NCBI GenBank assembly: GCA_963989245.1
Contig: OZ022351.1
Span: forward strand, 25,784,344 to 25,848,343
Reading direction: 5' to 3'
Source: Nansenia antarctica
Taxonomy: Eukaryota; Chordata; Actinopteri; Argentiniformes; Microstomatidae
DNA: 64,000 nucleotides
This document shows, one piece after another, positions 23,451 to 35,565 of this stretch. The position numbers and the translations under genes are program-made. Numbering within the stretch: position 1 is the first letter of the stretch; every line of letters starts with the position of its first letter. The notes under the pieces are model-generated. The model was given only the letters and a program-made list of their open reading frames with translations. It was not told the origin of the DNA and did not search any database.

Positions 23451-24370
23451 AGAGAGTGTGCGATTTCTATTCATTATATATCCATTGTGTAACCATTGTG
23501 AGGTAGCTTATAATGTGGTGGAATACTAGGAAAATAAGGCCCCAGGGTCACCTTAGAGAAAACAGCCTTCCAGGAGAATCCTATCGGTGTTTTGAGAACA
23601 TATTTTAACAGTTGAAGACACAGTGTCTCCAGCTAGCACCCACTAGGCCCTATCTATCGAGTAGGAGTCGAGAAGGTCACTCGACCTACACTGACCTGTA
23701 GATTTGTGCTCAGCTAACAGAGCCTAGGGGGGAGGGCAGGTGGATCTGAAGGGGAACTGATCATTTGTGGTCAACAACTGGGAGAAGAGAGCATATATCT
23801 ATGACTGTTTCTACTGTGTTAATCTGTTGAGTTGTTGGATGGAGAGAGAGAGAGACACCTGTATTCTACCTGTTTATAATAAATGTTGTATCCTGAAGAA
23901 AACCAACGCAACCCATGTTTTTGAAGTTCATCATTAGAACAAGGAGATAGTATTGTGTGAGTGGAGGGTTGCTATTTTACATTGAAAGGTTAAAATGACA
24001 CAACGCAACAACGAAGGGGAGATCTTCAATCAGCAGTTTTATTCTTGAATACCAATAACCGGAAAAAATCGATCAGATCCATCAATGAGGAGAGAGAGGA
24101 CAGCATGATGGAGGACGCTGAATCAGTGGATAGAAGGAAGAATGATTCAACAGAGGGTAGGGAGAATAAGACAGAGGAACGGAGAGCGGGGGGGGGGGGG
24201 GGGGGGGGTACATATATTCTACTGTCTAGTCTTTGTGTGGTTTCATGTTTGTCAGACATCTCCTAAACATCAGTAGCTATAATCGGTGAACCTTCTTTGA
24301 GATTCGAGCCCTAATGGAGGAACAACGGCCACCAATTGGAGATGGAGCAGTGAGATCTTACCAACATTTC
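23451..24370. other. No gene seen; possible solo-LTR-like segment
   Basis: 23790-23905 has a TATATA-like box, a short GA tract and AATAAA followed by TGTTGTATCCTGAAGAAAA, an arrangement like the end of an LTR. I found no terminal TG..CA pair or target duplication, so this is only a possibility. A run of 21 G lies at 24188-24208. Confidence 0.35.
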
Positions 24371-24374
24371 CTGC

Positions 24375-24905
24375 TTGTCCCCAGAGGACTGTGGTCTCCT
24401 CCTCGCCCGACCCATCGAAGAGTCAAAGTTCGGGGTCCGGGGCTGGCGGGGGCTGGCGGGCAGGTGCCGCGGTGAAGCGTGGGCTGCTTGGCCGCTCGCC
24501 TGTCACACTGCCCGTGTCCATCTCTCCCCCACTCCACCGCGGAAAAACAACAAACGCCGCTGCGCCTCTCTTAGGGCTTTCACGCCGGCAAAGAACCGTG
24601 CCGGTTCGCGTTCGCGTTTGGGAACCTCCGAACGTTGGCGCTGTCTGGCAAACGAGCCTGCGTTCATACACTGGTATACACCGGTATACACTGGTATACA
24701 ACCGGCACGGTTCTTTGCCGGTGTGAAAGCCCTATGAATCTCCTCCATGCCGAACTCTCTACGGGTCAAGGCGGGACTGCTAAATGCGAGATCGCTGACG
24801 GAAAGGACCGCGGGTCTGAGCGTCTTCTGTGGGGAACAGGACCTGGATTATTAGAGACTAGAGACTTTCAAGACTCTGCTTGGGACTCACTGCTGATGTT
24901 CTGAT
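24375..24905 (+). pseudogene. Possible LINE endonuclease-region remnant, split by a MITE
   Basis: Downstream of the MITE one frame reads LRVKAGLLNARSLTERTAGL and then GEQDLDY before a stop. (V)GLLNARSL...DLD is a typical start of the APE endonuclease domain in L2/CR1-like LINE ORF2. The GC-rich DNA upstream (24375-24571) keeps a long open frame but no motif I can name. The evidence is one short motif, so this call is tentative. Confidence 0.4.
24572..24734. mobile_element. 163-bp MITE with near-perfect ~35-bp TIRs
   Basis: The left end begins TAGGGCTTTCACGCCGGCAA and the right end, inverse-complemented, TAGGGCTTTCACACCGGCAA. Match continues through AGAACCGTGCCGGTT, with one mismatch in about 35 bp. 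The centre holds a threefold ACTGGTATACACCGG-like repeat. The target duplication is unclear, possibly TA or none. A related left end occurs at 38272. Confidence 0.8.
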
Positions 24906-25040
24906 GTGTTGTTGTATGTGGTATGGATGTCTGTCTTTGGATGTGTGCGGTTATGAATGTTGGATGTCCTCCATGTTTATTTTGTTGTGCTCACCCCTCT
25001 TGCTGTGCTATGTTTTCTCTCTCTGTTGTTTAGAGTCCGT

Positions 25041-25214
25041 GCCCAGGGCCCATATTAAGAGTGTCATAGCAATGTGTATACAGGTGAATACGAAGGGTAT
25101 TGTCTATGGATTGAAGGCAAATTCTTTCAATTAATTAATCCATTTTAAATTGAGCCTATAACACAACAAAATGTGGAACAACTAAAGGGGTCTGGATATT
25201 TTCGAAGGCACTGT
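25041..25214. mobile_element. Tc1-type MITE, right-half fragment
   Basis: It contains AGAGTGTCATAGCAATG, then TTAATCCATTTTAAATTGAG and TGTGGAACAACTAAAGGGGT, and ends GGCACTG. It aligns to the right half of the element at 891-1415. The left half is absent. Confidence 0.65.
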
Positions 25215-26110
25215 GAGTGCCTACGTGAGTTTACACGTTTGTGTGTATGTGTGTGCAAGCTTGTGCTTGTGAAGTAGACAGCCTTGATTATAAGGAGAAT
25301 TAATGACCTACAACTACGTTTTATGTGGAGTTATGAGACAGGCAACTCTAAATGAGCACCACCACCCATAACTTCACCTACATTTACAAGGTTTTCCAGC
25401 ACACAGCTTTGATGCCTGCTCCAGTGCTGTATGTTGGTCTACTGTACATCAAACAACATGTTCACCACTGGGCACCTGCTTAGGATTCAAAGCTTCTCTC
25501 AAGCTTTCTTCGCCTACTTCATACTCTTAGAGTGTGTTTTCTCCCAAGACAGTGATTTTGCATAATAACCAGATACAAGTTCCTTTTATTGCCACACAGC
25601 CTAGGTTGGTAGAGTTTGTTTTCAGTACATCATGTTACTCTACATTCACTGACATACACTGCAGTGAACACAGACAATGCAATATAATCCAATGTGCTTG
25701 GTCCATGTATACAAACAGGATCCTTTCTCCTCTCATTGTTCACTGTTGTGTGATAATGTTTTGGGTACACTCACATGCCTTTGTGACAGTATAAGGTTAC
25801 AGAAGCTTTAAATACAGTATGTTGTCCTGAATGTAAACGTTTCCCTGTGTGATATCATGCTCACTACCACAAAGATGACCCTAACTATCCATAGATTGTG
25901 TAAAGATCTCTCTGTACCTGTCAATCACTGTGTAGCAAAGAACTACTTTTTCAGTCATCATTCAGTCCACATCACTTCTGTTCCAAATAAAATCCTAATT
26001 ATTATGTGTAGCACGTAGTGTTTATGTGTGTCTGTTTCACAAAAGATCTGGTCAAGTTAAAATTAGAATAGGGATAGACTTGTGTTCTATAATATACAAA
26101 TACATTAGGC
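25215..26110. other. No gene seen
   Basis: Low-copy-looking sequence. The frame at 25534-25794 carries no recognisable motif. Confidence 0.5.
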
Positions 26111-26113
26111 ATA

Positions 26114-26510
26114 CAGTGGGGAAAATAAGTATTTCACCCCCTGCTGATTTTGTGAGTTTCCCTCCTTAGAAAGAAATGAACAGTCTATCATTTTAATGGT
26201 AGGTTAATTTTAGCAGTGAGAGACAGAATATTAAAAATAATCCCAGAAAATCACATTATATGAATTTTGAAAACATATTTGTTTTATTGAGTAAAATAAG
26301 TCTTTCACCCCCTAGCAAAACATGACTCATTACTTGGTGGAAAAACCCTTGTTGGCAAGCACAGCGGTCAGACGTTTCTCGTAGTTGGTCACCAAGTTTG
26401 CACAGATCCCAGGAGGGATTTTGGCCCACTCCTCTTTTGCAGATCCTCTCCAAATCCTTAAGGTTTGGAGGTTGTCGCTTTTGCAACTCGAAGCTTCAGC
26501 TCTCACTGTA
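26114..26510 (-). mobile_element. Tc1/mariner-like element with transposase C-terminus
   Basis: The left end is TA followed by CAGTGGGGAAAATAAGTATT, a typical Tc1-like terminus. On the minus strand, from about 26450 to the stop at 26330-26332, one frame reads [18 protein letters not shown] and then [18 protein letters not shown] before TAA, the C-terminus of Tc1-type transposases. Just upstream [11 protein letters not shown] lies in another frame, so at least one frameshift is present. The rest of the transposase and the other terminus are missing. Confidence 0.8.
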
Positions 26511-26664
26511 TGTGTGTACCTGCATCAGTGTTTCCACAGCTTTTTTCTTAAGACGTTCTCCTTCAGAAGAGCCTGGCCCAGTTTCACACCGACGTGGATA
26601 GAAAGTAAATGTTCTTGTTTATCGGGCATAAATGAATATTAGGGCCTAGTTTGTTCAATTAGGT

Positions 26665-27870
26665 TAGATTAGATTAGATTCAACTTTATTGTCATTGACA
26701 AGTACAAAGACAACGGCAACTAACCAGATAGTGCAGAGTGCAAAAGCCATAAATGTATGGACAGTGCATGGTGGGACAGTGTATTACAGTGAGTATAAGT
26801 AAATGAATATAAAGTCAGTATACATGACATGAATATGAATATAAAAAGTCAATATATGAGCATGAATATCAATATGATATGTACAGTAAAGACATATGTA
26901 CAGTGTGATATGTACAGACAAGGGCGAAGATATGTGCAGTTAAGATATGTGCAGTATGATATGTACAGAACAAGGGCAATGGATATCAATACAATATGTA
27001 CAGTTAGGTTATGTACAGTGTGCAAAACAGAAGTGGTACAAAAGCTAAGTTGAAGTCCTGAGTTATATTGGGGGGGGTGCAATGTTCCTCCTGTTTGGGG
27101 GTGGAGGGGTCTGGGTGGAGGGGTAGAGGTGTAGGGGGGGGCTAGGGGACAAGGCTACTGCCGGGATTTTGAGTTCAGCAGCTTGACAGCTGCAGGGAAG
27201 TATCTGTTCTCCAGCCTGCTGGTGCGGGAGCCTCGACTCCTGTACAGCCTCCCGTGTGGGAGGAGGGCAAACAGTCCGTGACTGGGGGGGGTGAGAGGTG
27301 TCTTCAATGATGCCTCGCGCCCTCCGCAAACACCGCTTCTCCTAGAGGCCTTCGACGGCAGGGAGTTGGGCACCAGTGATGTACTGGGCGGTTTTCATCA
27401 CCCGTTGCAGGGCCTTCTGGTCAGAAACGGAGCAGCTGCCATACCGCACTTTTACGCAGTTAGTCAGAATGCTCTCGACGGCGCACCGATTTTGCGCCGA
27501 AATTGACCTGAATCCTGGGAGACAGTTGGGCTTTTTTCAGTCTCCTCAGGAAGTATAGACGCTGCTGCGTCTTTTTGACCAGGGTGGGGGTCCAAGAGAG
27601 GTCCTCAGAGATGTGGACACTCGTGAAGCTGGAAACACTCTCCACCTCCATCCTCCGTAGATGGGGGCGGGTGTGTTCGTAGCATCTGGTTTTCCTATAA
27701 TCCACAATGAGTTCCTTGGTCTTCTTGGTGTTGAGGGCCAGGTTGTTGGCGCCACACCAACTGAACCTCCTCCCTGTAGGCCGACTCATCGTTGGGTTGC
27801 TCATCAGGCCTACCACCGTGGTGCCGTCTGCAAACCTGATGATGTTATTGGAGCACAGTGAAGAGAGAGT
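26665..27870 (-). mobile_element. LINE 3' half with mutated FADD box
   Basis: Minus strand. The 5' limit is near 27870. The frame begins with SNNIIRFADGTTVVGLMSN, so the second aspartate of the FADD catalytic box is glycine. It continues CGANNLALNTKKTKELIVDY, VESVSSFTSVHISEDLSWT and RLYFLRRLKKAQLSPRI, then shifts frame near 27480. SDQKALQRVMKTAQYITGAQ and LPAVEGL follow. The 3' UTR has degenerate GATATGTACAGT repeats (26870-27020) and ends in a (TAATC)n tail. A sister copy is at 43.98-44.99 kb. Confidence 0.82.
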
Positions 27871-28770
27871 AGAGGTTATTCTAGCAAAGACACCCCTTTC
27901 AGGCACCCTTTTTCATGTCATTATGATTATCTGCTTTCCTAGCTTTGACATAAAGCTAGTATGAATGAATGAATGGTCTTTATTGTAGCTAGTCATCTTG
28001 GCGAAAGCTAGGCAAGGGACTAGCTGTGATGATGTTGTTAGCTTATTGGTAAAATGAAAATAGTGGTACACACCTAAAGCACATAGTGGTTACTAAACCT
28101 CTTTGTTTATTGATTTGATTTCAGTGAATATTGTAGCCCTAAGATCTGATTCACCTTTCCATCCACGTCTTGAAACTACTTCTAGCGACAGGGCAGCACA
28201 TTAATCAGCTGTCACAGCACAGCACAGCAGGCAGCAGCATTTGATGTTGCTGTATCTGCATCTTAGAACGTTCCTATTAGGCTAGAATTCATAAAACCAG
28301 TTAGCATTTTGATCTTCACCATACATGGTCTACGGGCACGTGAATGGGATATTTTATACATTTTGAAAACTATATTACCTACAAACTTAACTTGGTCTCG
28401 GTGCACTGCTCAGAGACATTACCTGGTGGGGCCCAAAACTGCATTTTAATCAGTCGTGTTGAAATTGCTCTAGGTCTGACTAGGAAAATGTCTTAATTTG
28501 TATGCACATTTTTAAAGGTAGGTGGTAAACGAAAACGGATGTGTTGACATTGGCACGGTGAGCAGACTGTGGAAACATCGGTGGTCAAAGGCTGAGAAAT
28601 TAGCCAAGGTCATTTGGTATTATTGGTAGCCATAACCAAGCAAACAAAGATTGCCAAATGATTTGAAGTGTACCAATAACCCATGCAGTCACATTTTCAA
28701 GCATTATAGACAATATGACTTCTGATATGAGGGTCCTCTCCACTTCGAATATTATCTTGTTGATTTATAT
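27871..28770. other. No gene seen; LINE tail remnant at 27960-27995
   Basis: ATGAATGAATGAATGG followed by TCTTTATTGTAGCT is an inverted LINE tail like the one at 9.35 kb. The rest shows no recognisable coding or repeat signature. Confidence 0.5.
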
Positions 28771-29044
<274 letters not shown>

Positions 29045-29091
29045 ATGTTACATTTACTGAAATCAAATAATAATAAATGTGGAAAGTTTAG

Positions 29092-29290
29092 CGGTGGTGG
29101 CGGTAGCCTAGTGGCATGAGAGGCCGGCTAGCAATCGGAAGGTCGTTGGTTCCATCCCCGCCTCAGGACGGAGCTGCATGTGCCCTTGAGCAAGGCACTT
29201 AACCCCTAATTGCTCCAGGGGCACCGACTATGGCTGACCCTGTGCCTAGAGCAAAGAAATGCCAAATTCCAACAATTGATTGACAAGTTG
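29092..29290 (+). mobile_element. tRNA-derived SINE
   Basis: The head has box A TAGCCTAGTGG and a box B-like GGTTCCATCCC, then the common body CCCTTGAGCAAGGCACTTAA followed by CCCCTAATTGCTCC. It ends near AAATTCCAACAATTGATTGA. A shorter relative lies at 30096-30185. I could not define a target duplication. Confidence 0.75.
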
Positions 29291-30095
29291 CCCTAAGCAC
29301 TCAGTGACCTCTGACTGCTGATTGGTTCTCTGTTCCCTCCTACCTTTTCATGAATTGACCCCAACCTCGATTAGCATTCTGAAGCCCTTCACTGGATTAT
29401 GAAGCTAAATGAGATGATTATGATGTGTCTTTAACTGGACTAATGGATAAGTCATTATCTGGACCATTAATTAAGACCCCTGAAGGCAGGCTTGCCTGAA
29501 CTTTCTTTCTTTTTTTTCTCAGACCTGAAGATCTCTCTCCTTTCTCAGCTGCTCTGTGCTGGGAATCTCTTTACTGAGGCTTTCCAGACAACCTTCAGAA
29601 ATGTAGCCTAACTTGCATCACAACAGAGTCACAGTACATTCAGTCTCATGGCTTCATGAATACGTTATTTCATTCAGAGCCAAAATCCTAACTTGTGTAA
29701 CTTGTGTTGCGCAACTCTCCCATTGACATCAACGTGTGATTCGTGGGTAAAAGTCTGAGTCAGAGTTTTCAAGTTCACACTATAGTGATTGGCATATGAT
29801 GTCTGCTGAAACATGACCAGCCATAACTACAGCAGCAGGGCTAGGGAATAAAAGGGAACAGTGGAAGAAGAGGGCTGTAGAAAGCCTTGGATGTGAGCAG
29901 GTTGCCTGGTGGTGTCTACTCTCTCCCTCTACTGAGCTCGTTGAGGAGGGTCATTAGTGCGAGAAACATATGCCATTCAGCATGCAAGGTCTGCAGCCCA
30001 ATTAGTGGGGAGGAATTACTGAAGCCAAGCATGGAGATGGAGGAAAACACATTCAGGCTCATTTATTTTATGTACACATATAATATACACACACA
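29291..30095. other. No gene seen
   Basis: No recognisable repeat or exon between the two SINE copies. Confidence 0.5.
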
Positions 30096-30185
30096 TATAT
30101 AATTGCTCCAGGTGCTCTGAATATGGCTGACCCTGTGTCTAGACCCTGTGCCTAGAGCAAAAATAACAAATTCCAACAATTGAGT
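30096..30185 (+). repeat. SINE 3' fragment
   Basis: AATTGCTCCAGGTGCTCTGA, ATATGGCTGACCCTGTG and CAAATTCCAACAATTGAGTG match the 3' half of the SINE at 29.1 kb. CCTGTG(T/C)CTAGA is locally duplicated. Confidence 0.65.
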
Positions 30186-30329
30186 GAGAAGTTGATTGCA
30201 TGGCAATAAATCAGTAAAAAGAAAAGAAAAAAAAGTTTGGGGAGGGCCATTGACCCCACCACACATCCGTGGTGATGCTCTGCCATGCCTGTACTGCAAC
30301 TTGTTTGGTTTGAGGATGTTTTGCCTTAA

Positions 30330-30360
30330 CACTTAATCAGCCGTGAGGGGTCATTTGAGC
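30330..30360 (+). repeat. TTAA-flanked MITE left-end fragment
   Basis: After TTAA (30326-30329) the sequence CACTTAATCAGCCGTGAGGG then GTCATTTGAG matches the left end of the CACTAGAACAGCC family. The rest of the element is absent. Confidence 0.55.
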
Positions 30361-31830
30361 TTCATCATAGCTTAGTATATCATGAGTTCAACTTGGCCCA
30401 TATTAGGTGAGTGGTCTACCCCCCTGTCTGTAGGTCTACCCCCTATCTGTCAATCTACAACCTGTCTGTAGGTCCACCCCGTGTCTGTCAATCTGACCCC
30501 ATTTATGGTCATGGGGGCATATCTGTAGGAACACGCCGCATTGCCGCTTGCGGTTATATTTTTGGGATTGATTTTCTGATAGATTTTCTGAGATTTCAGA
30601 ACAAAGATTCCTTTGTTACTGCAACTGTCATGGAACTTTCAGGACTCAAATACAAAACAACAGGAGGTCTGCAGAACACATTCTACCCCACTGAAGCCAC
30701 TCTCTACCACTCAACCCTCTACCCACTCCACTCTCTCATCTCTCCATCCTCTCCTTATCCATTCATCCATCCATCCATCGAATCAACCAAACAATTATGT
30801 TGAACTTTCTATCAACTACCCATGAACCATTAACCCCGAAAAAAGCTTTCTGATACCTATGTGATATCCAGGGGATGAGGGGAGTGACAACAAAAAGAAC
30901 CGAGGGACAAAAGAAGCTGACAGTTCTTCAAAAGATCTCCAATCCCAAAGACCTTGTAGTGTACGATCTGACGGCAGCTATACAGGAGACAAATGAATGT
31001 TTGCAATTCATCAACAGACATGTCCCATGCGTTGTCTTCTTCAACAACATCCCCATGATAACAATTTGATCTTGTGTATCTCCATTCTGTTTTTGTTTGT
31101 TTATTGTCCTGCTTCTCGCTTTTAAATCAAACCTATTCTTATTATAATTATTATTATTATAATAATTATTATTATTATTATAAATAAGCAATGGAAACTG
31201 TCCAATGCGCTGTTGATTGGTGTGAGCTGTAGGCCTTGGCCTCTCCGTAATGACATACTATTCTACCTGCCCTGTTGTTGCCTGCAGGCTGTTCCATCCT
31301 AACTGGCTGGTGGTCACACAGGCGGAGTCGGTTCTGTTCTGTCTGTTTGATGTGGAGTCGCAGAGGCCCAGGTGTCGCTGGCTCAGTCACTTCTGTTCTA
31401 ATCAAAATCTCAAATCATCAAATCTCTTTCCAGCCATTGTGAATTACACACACTGATTATATCTCACTTGAGCTGACTGACCGCTTCCATCGTGTCGTGA
31501 AAATAAGCCCACCTCTAATTAATTCTAGCCCTGTCTTCATCAAGCTGTGATGAAGGGTGTTTTTTTTCTGTAAATGTTGTTCATAGTAGCCATTATGGTT
31601 GAAACTGGTAAGCCATTCATCTAAGGTTAGTGTTGATTTACTATTATCAGAGTACATGCATGGTGAAGGGTGGACCATTTGTGCATGGGGGGAGAAACAA
31701 CCCCACAACATTTACGCAACTTAAGAATTGCCAACGTCCGGACCTTTTCACCAGACTGTGTCACATGTCACTGAAATTGGATTTGATTGGCTCATTTGTA
31801 TTTACAATTCACACAATGGCTAAAATGCCA
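30361..31830. other. No gene seen
   Basis: Contains a local GTCTGTAGGTCTACCCC-type duplication (30413-30500), a (CCAT)n patch near 30764-30778 and a (TTA/TAA)n patch at 31140-31180. No credible exon. Confidence 0.5.
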
Positions 31831-31837
31831 TTATTAA

Positions 31838-32151
31838 CACTACAACAGCCGGGCCTATTTGACCTCCTAGTAGAGCCGCCCCTATTTAGAATGTAAATCT
31901 GCTATTTACACACAGAGATCACTAGAGGGCGCTTCTTTTTTTAGCCTGCCTCCTACACAGAAAAACTGCAAAACAGCTTTATACTATCTTATCCTGAAGT
32001 GATTTTGAAAAATGTAAGGATACTGGGTGGTAGAACGCACATATCTAGGAAAAGTCATGAAAGGAGGGTCCTGAAATTTGATCGAGTGTAAAGATAGATT
32101 TTCTTTTTTTACTCACAGAGGTCACCGTGACCCCTCACGGCTCTTCTAGTA
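31838..32151 (-). mobile_element. TTAA-flanked piggyBac-like MITE, copy 2
   Basis: Bounded by TTAA at 31834-31837 and 32152-32155. The ends are CACTACAACAGCC and, inverse-complemented, TACTAGAAGAGCC. The inner sequence is the inverse complement of copy 1, including CATGAAAGGAGGGTCCTGAA and the CACTAGAGGGCGC region. Confidence 0.8.
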
Positions 32152-32155
32152 TTAA

Positions 32156-33170
32156 GTGCTAGTAATTCAAATAAGTAAGTTGAGGGTGCCGGAGAATCTC
32201 TGCTGTAGCTACGCCAGGCCGCAGAGAGAAGATGTCGAGCTGTGTGGCGAGGCACAGGTCCAGGTCCATTCATGGAGAGGAGGTGTCTGAAGCCAGTGTT
32301 AGCTGCCCATCTGGTCAGGCAACTCTGCACCGATGACGACAGCACAAGATGGCAGCGCCTCCCGCACCCTCTTCCCCAGATAACGCCAGCACCGGCTGAC
32401 CAAGCCGCATGTCGCTGTGTTGTCTGAATTGTCTGTAAATAGAGAAAATAAGTTTGCACTTAAAGTCGGTTGGTGAACCTGTGATTTGCATTCCGTTTCA
32501 TGACACTGTGTCTGAAACAGTGTCTGGCTCTTCTGTGCTCAGCCATTTATGTCAGTCTCCACTTTCATTGGTCCATACTGCTGCCTGTCTCTGCCTTAGT
32601 CCCTTTGCAGCACCCACACATTCAAACAGATTGCAGACAAGCCACGATGCGGGGTAAAACCTTGGTTTCCATCTGTCACTAAGGCATAGAATAATTGTCA
32701 AGCATAGCCAGCCTCAACTGTACCATAATGTAGATTACCACTATGCTGCTTTAACAGAGCTAAAGCTAAATATAGCTTTTGGGTATTATAATTAATGTCT
32801 CATGTCTGTTTCATCAGATTAGTAATCTACCTGAGATCTACCTGCCTCTACAGCAGATGTTTTCCTTAGCTGTTGGCATGTTGTCGCAATGGCCACATGA
32901 ACATATGGAAATAAAATAATAAAAACATATTTAAGATGTAGAGTAGTAGGGTACAAACAAGTGCTACGTCTGGTCGCCATTACACTGCCTATAAAACAAT
33001 AGTAAACAAACAAATGTCAGTTGGGAGATTGTTTGTGCAAACTCATTTAAGTTGGTTATATTGTTCGATTTTGCGATCATTCATGACACTCTGACAATGT
33101 TTTTACATGCTAGCTAGCTACCTTCAGTTTATATTTCAGTTTGTAAGATTATTGGCTAATTATCTTGCTT
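32156..33170. other. No gene seen; GC-richer patch at 32180-32430
   Basis: The 32180-32430 patch keeps open frames on both strands, but I recognise no domain. The remainder is low-copy-looking. Confidence 0.5.
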
Positions 33171-33174
33171 ACAT

Positions 33175-33545
33175 ACCATTCAGGCACGTCTCTTGGCACT
33201 GCTGGTGGCTCTTCCTCGTCCTCCATAACCACATCCTCGCTGACAACAGCTAATGACTTGTACTGTACATGCATGGCTGTGTAGCCTGTATCTGGTGGTA
33301 CACTCTCTCACATCTTCCAAAGCAGGTGACGCAGGAGGCAAATCTACATCGAGCTGTAGTTGGACAAAAAGCTCTCATTGCCTGCTGTTTCCCTGGATGA
33401 AACAGGGCATCATATTGGGTATTGTTGGTTGGACTATGAATCAAAGGTCGGTCATCTTCTGCAAGGACGTGTGTGAGCAAGCAAACCATTTTGACAGATG
33501 TCAGTCAAAGAATAATTCAGTAACTTCAATCGAGGAGAAATAGGT
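33175..33545 (-). pseudogene. Possible broken coding segment, unknown function
   Basis: On the minus strand a coding-like run includes VLAEDDRPLIHSPTNNTQYD and ALFHPGKQQA. After frame changes it reads SEDVVMEDEEEPPAVPRDV then PEW, directly before GGTATGTAAG, which resembles a splice donor. The acidic, proline-rich composition and donor-like end suggest an exon or transposase linker. I cannot assign a family, and the frames do not join. Confidence 0.25.
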
Positions 33546-34379
33546 GGGTATTGGAATAATATATCAACATAACTTTGAGTTTGTGTAAGGTCGATCGATA
33601 TCTATTACAATTAATAATTTACAATATTATCAGAGTTGAATCCTTGTTAAAGGTTAATTACTGGACAACAAGCTGTACAAGGTTATGTTCATAACTGTTC
33701 AAATCCCCTCTTAGCAGAGTAAGCTAGCTCTCTCTCTCTCCCACTCTCTCTCTCTGCGGCTTTTCCAGATCCAGTAGCTGTTTGTCTTGGAGCATTGTTT
33801 TATTACCTTCGAAAACTCTGCCGGGAAGATCTTCAGACGGGGTTGCCTAGCAACAATGAGCGGGTGATCAGCTCACAGGAATGGAGTGTTGGAGAGGCCC
33901 AAAGCCGAGTGGAGCAAACAGTCGGAAGAGCAGAATATTTCACACCCTGAAACTTCAACTGGGACACAGTGAGTCAGTTAAAGGGCCTCCTCTAGTCTCA
34001 TGTAGCCATAGCTCCTCTAAATCATGTTGTTCTCACGCCTGCTTGGGAGATCTAGAGAATATTCGATTAGCCGGTCTTCTGGCTCGGACTGAACTGGAAG
34101 GAACATTTGCTCTCAATTTCATTGGATGTTACATCCCAAGAACGCTCCCCCACCCACTATGCCTGTAGAATACTATTCTTAAGCTTGGGCAGAGATAGAA
34201 AAAGAGGGGGAAAATGAATTCCGTTTTACATCCATTTCCACACATGGCACATAACATAACACATACGTAACAGGCACGTAACGACGAAGTAGGACTGTTT
34301 TGCATAGAGTTGTTGACTTACTGTTCCCGTGTTGCTCTGCTGCTAGCTATGTATATACTGTATATTTCTCCTCTGATTT
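33546..34379. other. No gene seen; short (CT)n at 33729-33760
   Basis: The frame at 33881-34168 has no recognisable motif. No repeat other than the CT tract was seen. Confidence 0.5.
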
Positions 34380-34461
34380 TGTATTGTATTTGAATTTTGT
34401 ACGGCGACCTTGAGTGCCTTGAACGGCGCCTTATAAAATAAATGTATTATTATTATTATTT
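34380..34461 (+). repeat. L2-like LINE tail with (TTA)n
   Basis: GACCTTGAGTGCCTTGAACG, GCGCCTTATAAAATAAATG and (TATTAT)n form the teleost L2 3' terminus, in sense orientation and severely 5'-truncated. Confidence 0.7.
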
Positions 34462-35551
34462 TCAAATCAAATGATGTGTCTGAAAATGTCTACCATAGGG
34501 CGATTCATTCAAATGTGTCTAGCTGTGTTCTAAATGACCTGTAGGAGAATATATAGCAATATAGAAGTTACAGGATAACACAACTGTCATCTTATGACAT
34601 TCAAATGAATGCAGCATAATTCACATGAGAGTGAAATGTTCTATTTATTGTGCTAACCTTGTATTACCTCTCCATACTGCCCACACAAAGGTCAATGGCA
34701 ACAGAGTGCAGCACAGAGAAGAGCACCTGACAAGACATTTAGCCGTGAGCTTTCCCTCGTACACTGTGGAATTTGCATCTCCTCTCCATGTGCCCTTCTC
34801 TTCCCTTGTCTTTGTCCACTTGGGAAAGCATCCTCTTAGCGCAGGTAGGGTTGATAAGCACACGCCTGCAGCCAAATCAAAATCAGAGCCGTGGTTACAA
34901 ATTGAGGTCAGCATGGAGGTGTGTGTGTGTGTGTGTGTGCATAGTATATCAATGCATGTGTATACTAAAGACTAATACTGCGTTGGCCTCCAACCCCATC
35001 CCAAATGCTTATCATTGGCAGGTTTAGAAATGAAGATGCAAAACTTGCACAGGAGAGTGGTTCACTGGCGCTGCACCAAATATTTAATCATAATTACCCA
35101 AACAATTATAGCCTAATTGTTATTGGTGAGATAGGAACACTGGAGAAAGAAATGTCAGGTTTATTGGCAAGAGGGTTCTGTTCTTCTCTCTTTGCTTCAG
35201 AGTGTGTTCAGCTCTCAATCTTTAACTCTCAGACCCGGTTTGTTTTCACAGAGTGAAAGCCCCAATTTGCCTGTGCACGGTACAAAAACGGTGAATAATT
35301 TGTTTTCTCCAAACCATTCAACCAATCAAGCTTCAATAAAAATCATATAATCATGTTGTTCTAGTGAAATCTGTTAAAATCCCAAAACAGCCCATTGAAG
35401 GGTTTCTGATGGAAATTGTCATTATATGCGAATTAGACGACTAACATGCGACTGGAAATGATAGAACACAATGCAGTCTTCTAAATACCCAATGGAAACT
35501 AGCTAGCCGCAGAAGATCTAGCAATTCTGTTAGGGTGAAAATTCTTCCTAG
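34462..35551. other. No gene seen; short GT tract
   Basis: A (GT)n tract lies at 34919-34939. AT-rich low-copy sequence near 35010-35120 has TAATTA-type words but no demonstrable regulatory element. Confidence 0.5.
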
Positions 35552-35565
35552 GGCATCTCTTTTAA

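Noticed and set aside
23790..23960. Solo LTR suggested by a TATA-like box, AATAAA and downstream sequence
   Set aside because: No terminal TG/CA pair, target duplication or second copy was found.
31260..31400. Possible exon (LFHPNWLVVTQAES and following) after TGCCTGCAG
   Set aside because: Acceptor-like sequence and an open frame exist, but I recognise no family, no clear donor follows, and the opposite strand is also open.
34640..34850. Possible exon ending at GCAGGTAGGG
   Set aside because: Donor-like end only; the protein (FPSYTVEFASPLHVPFSS) matches nothing I know.
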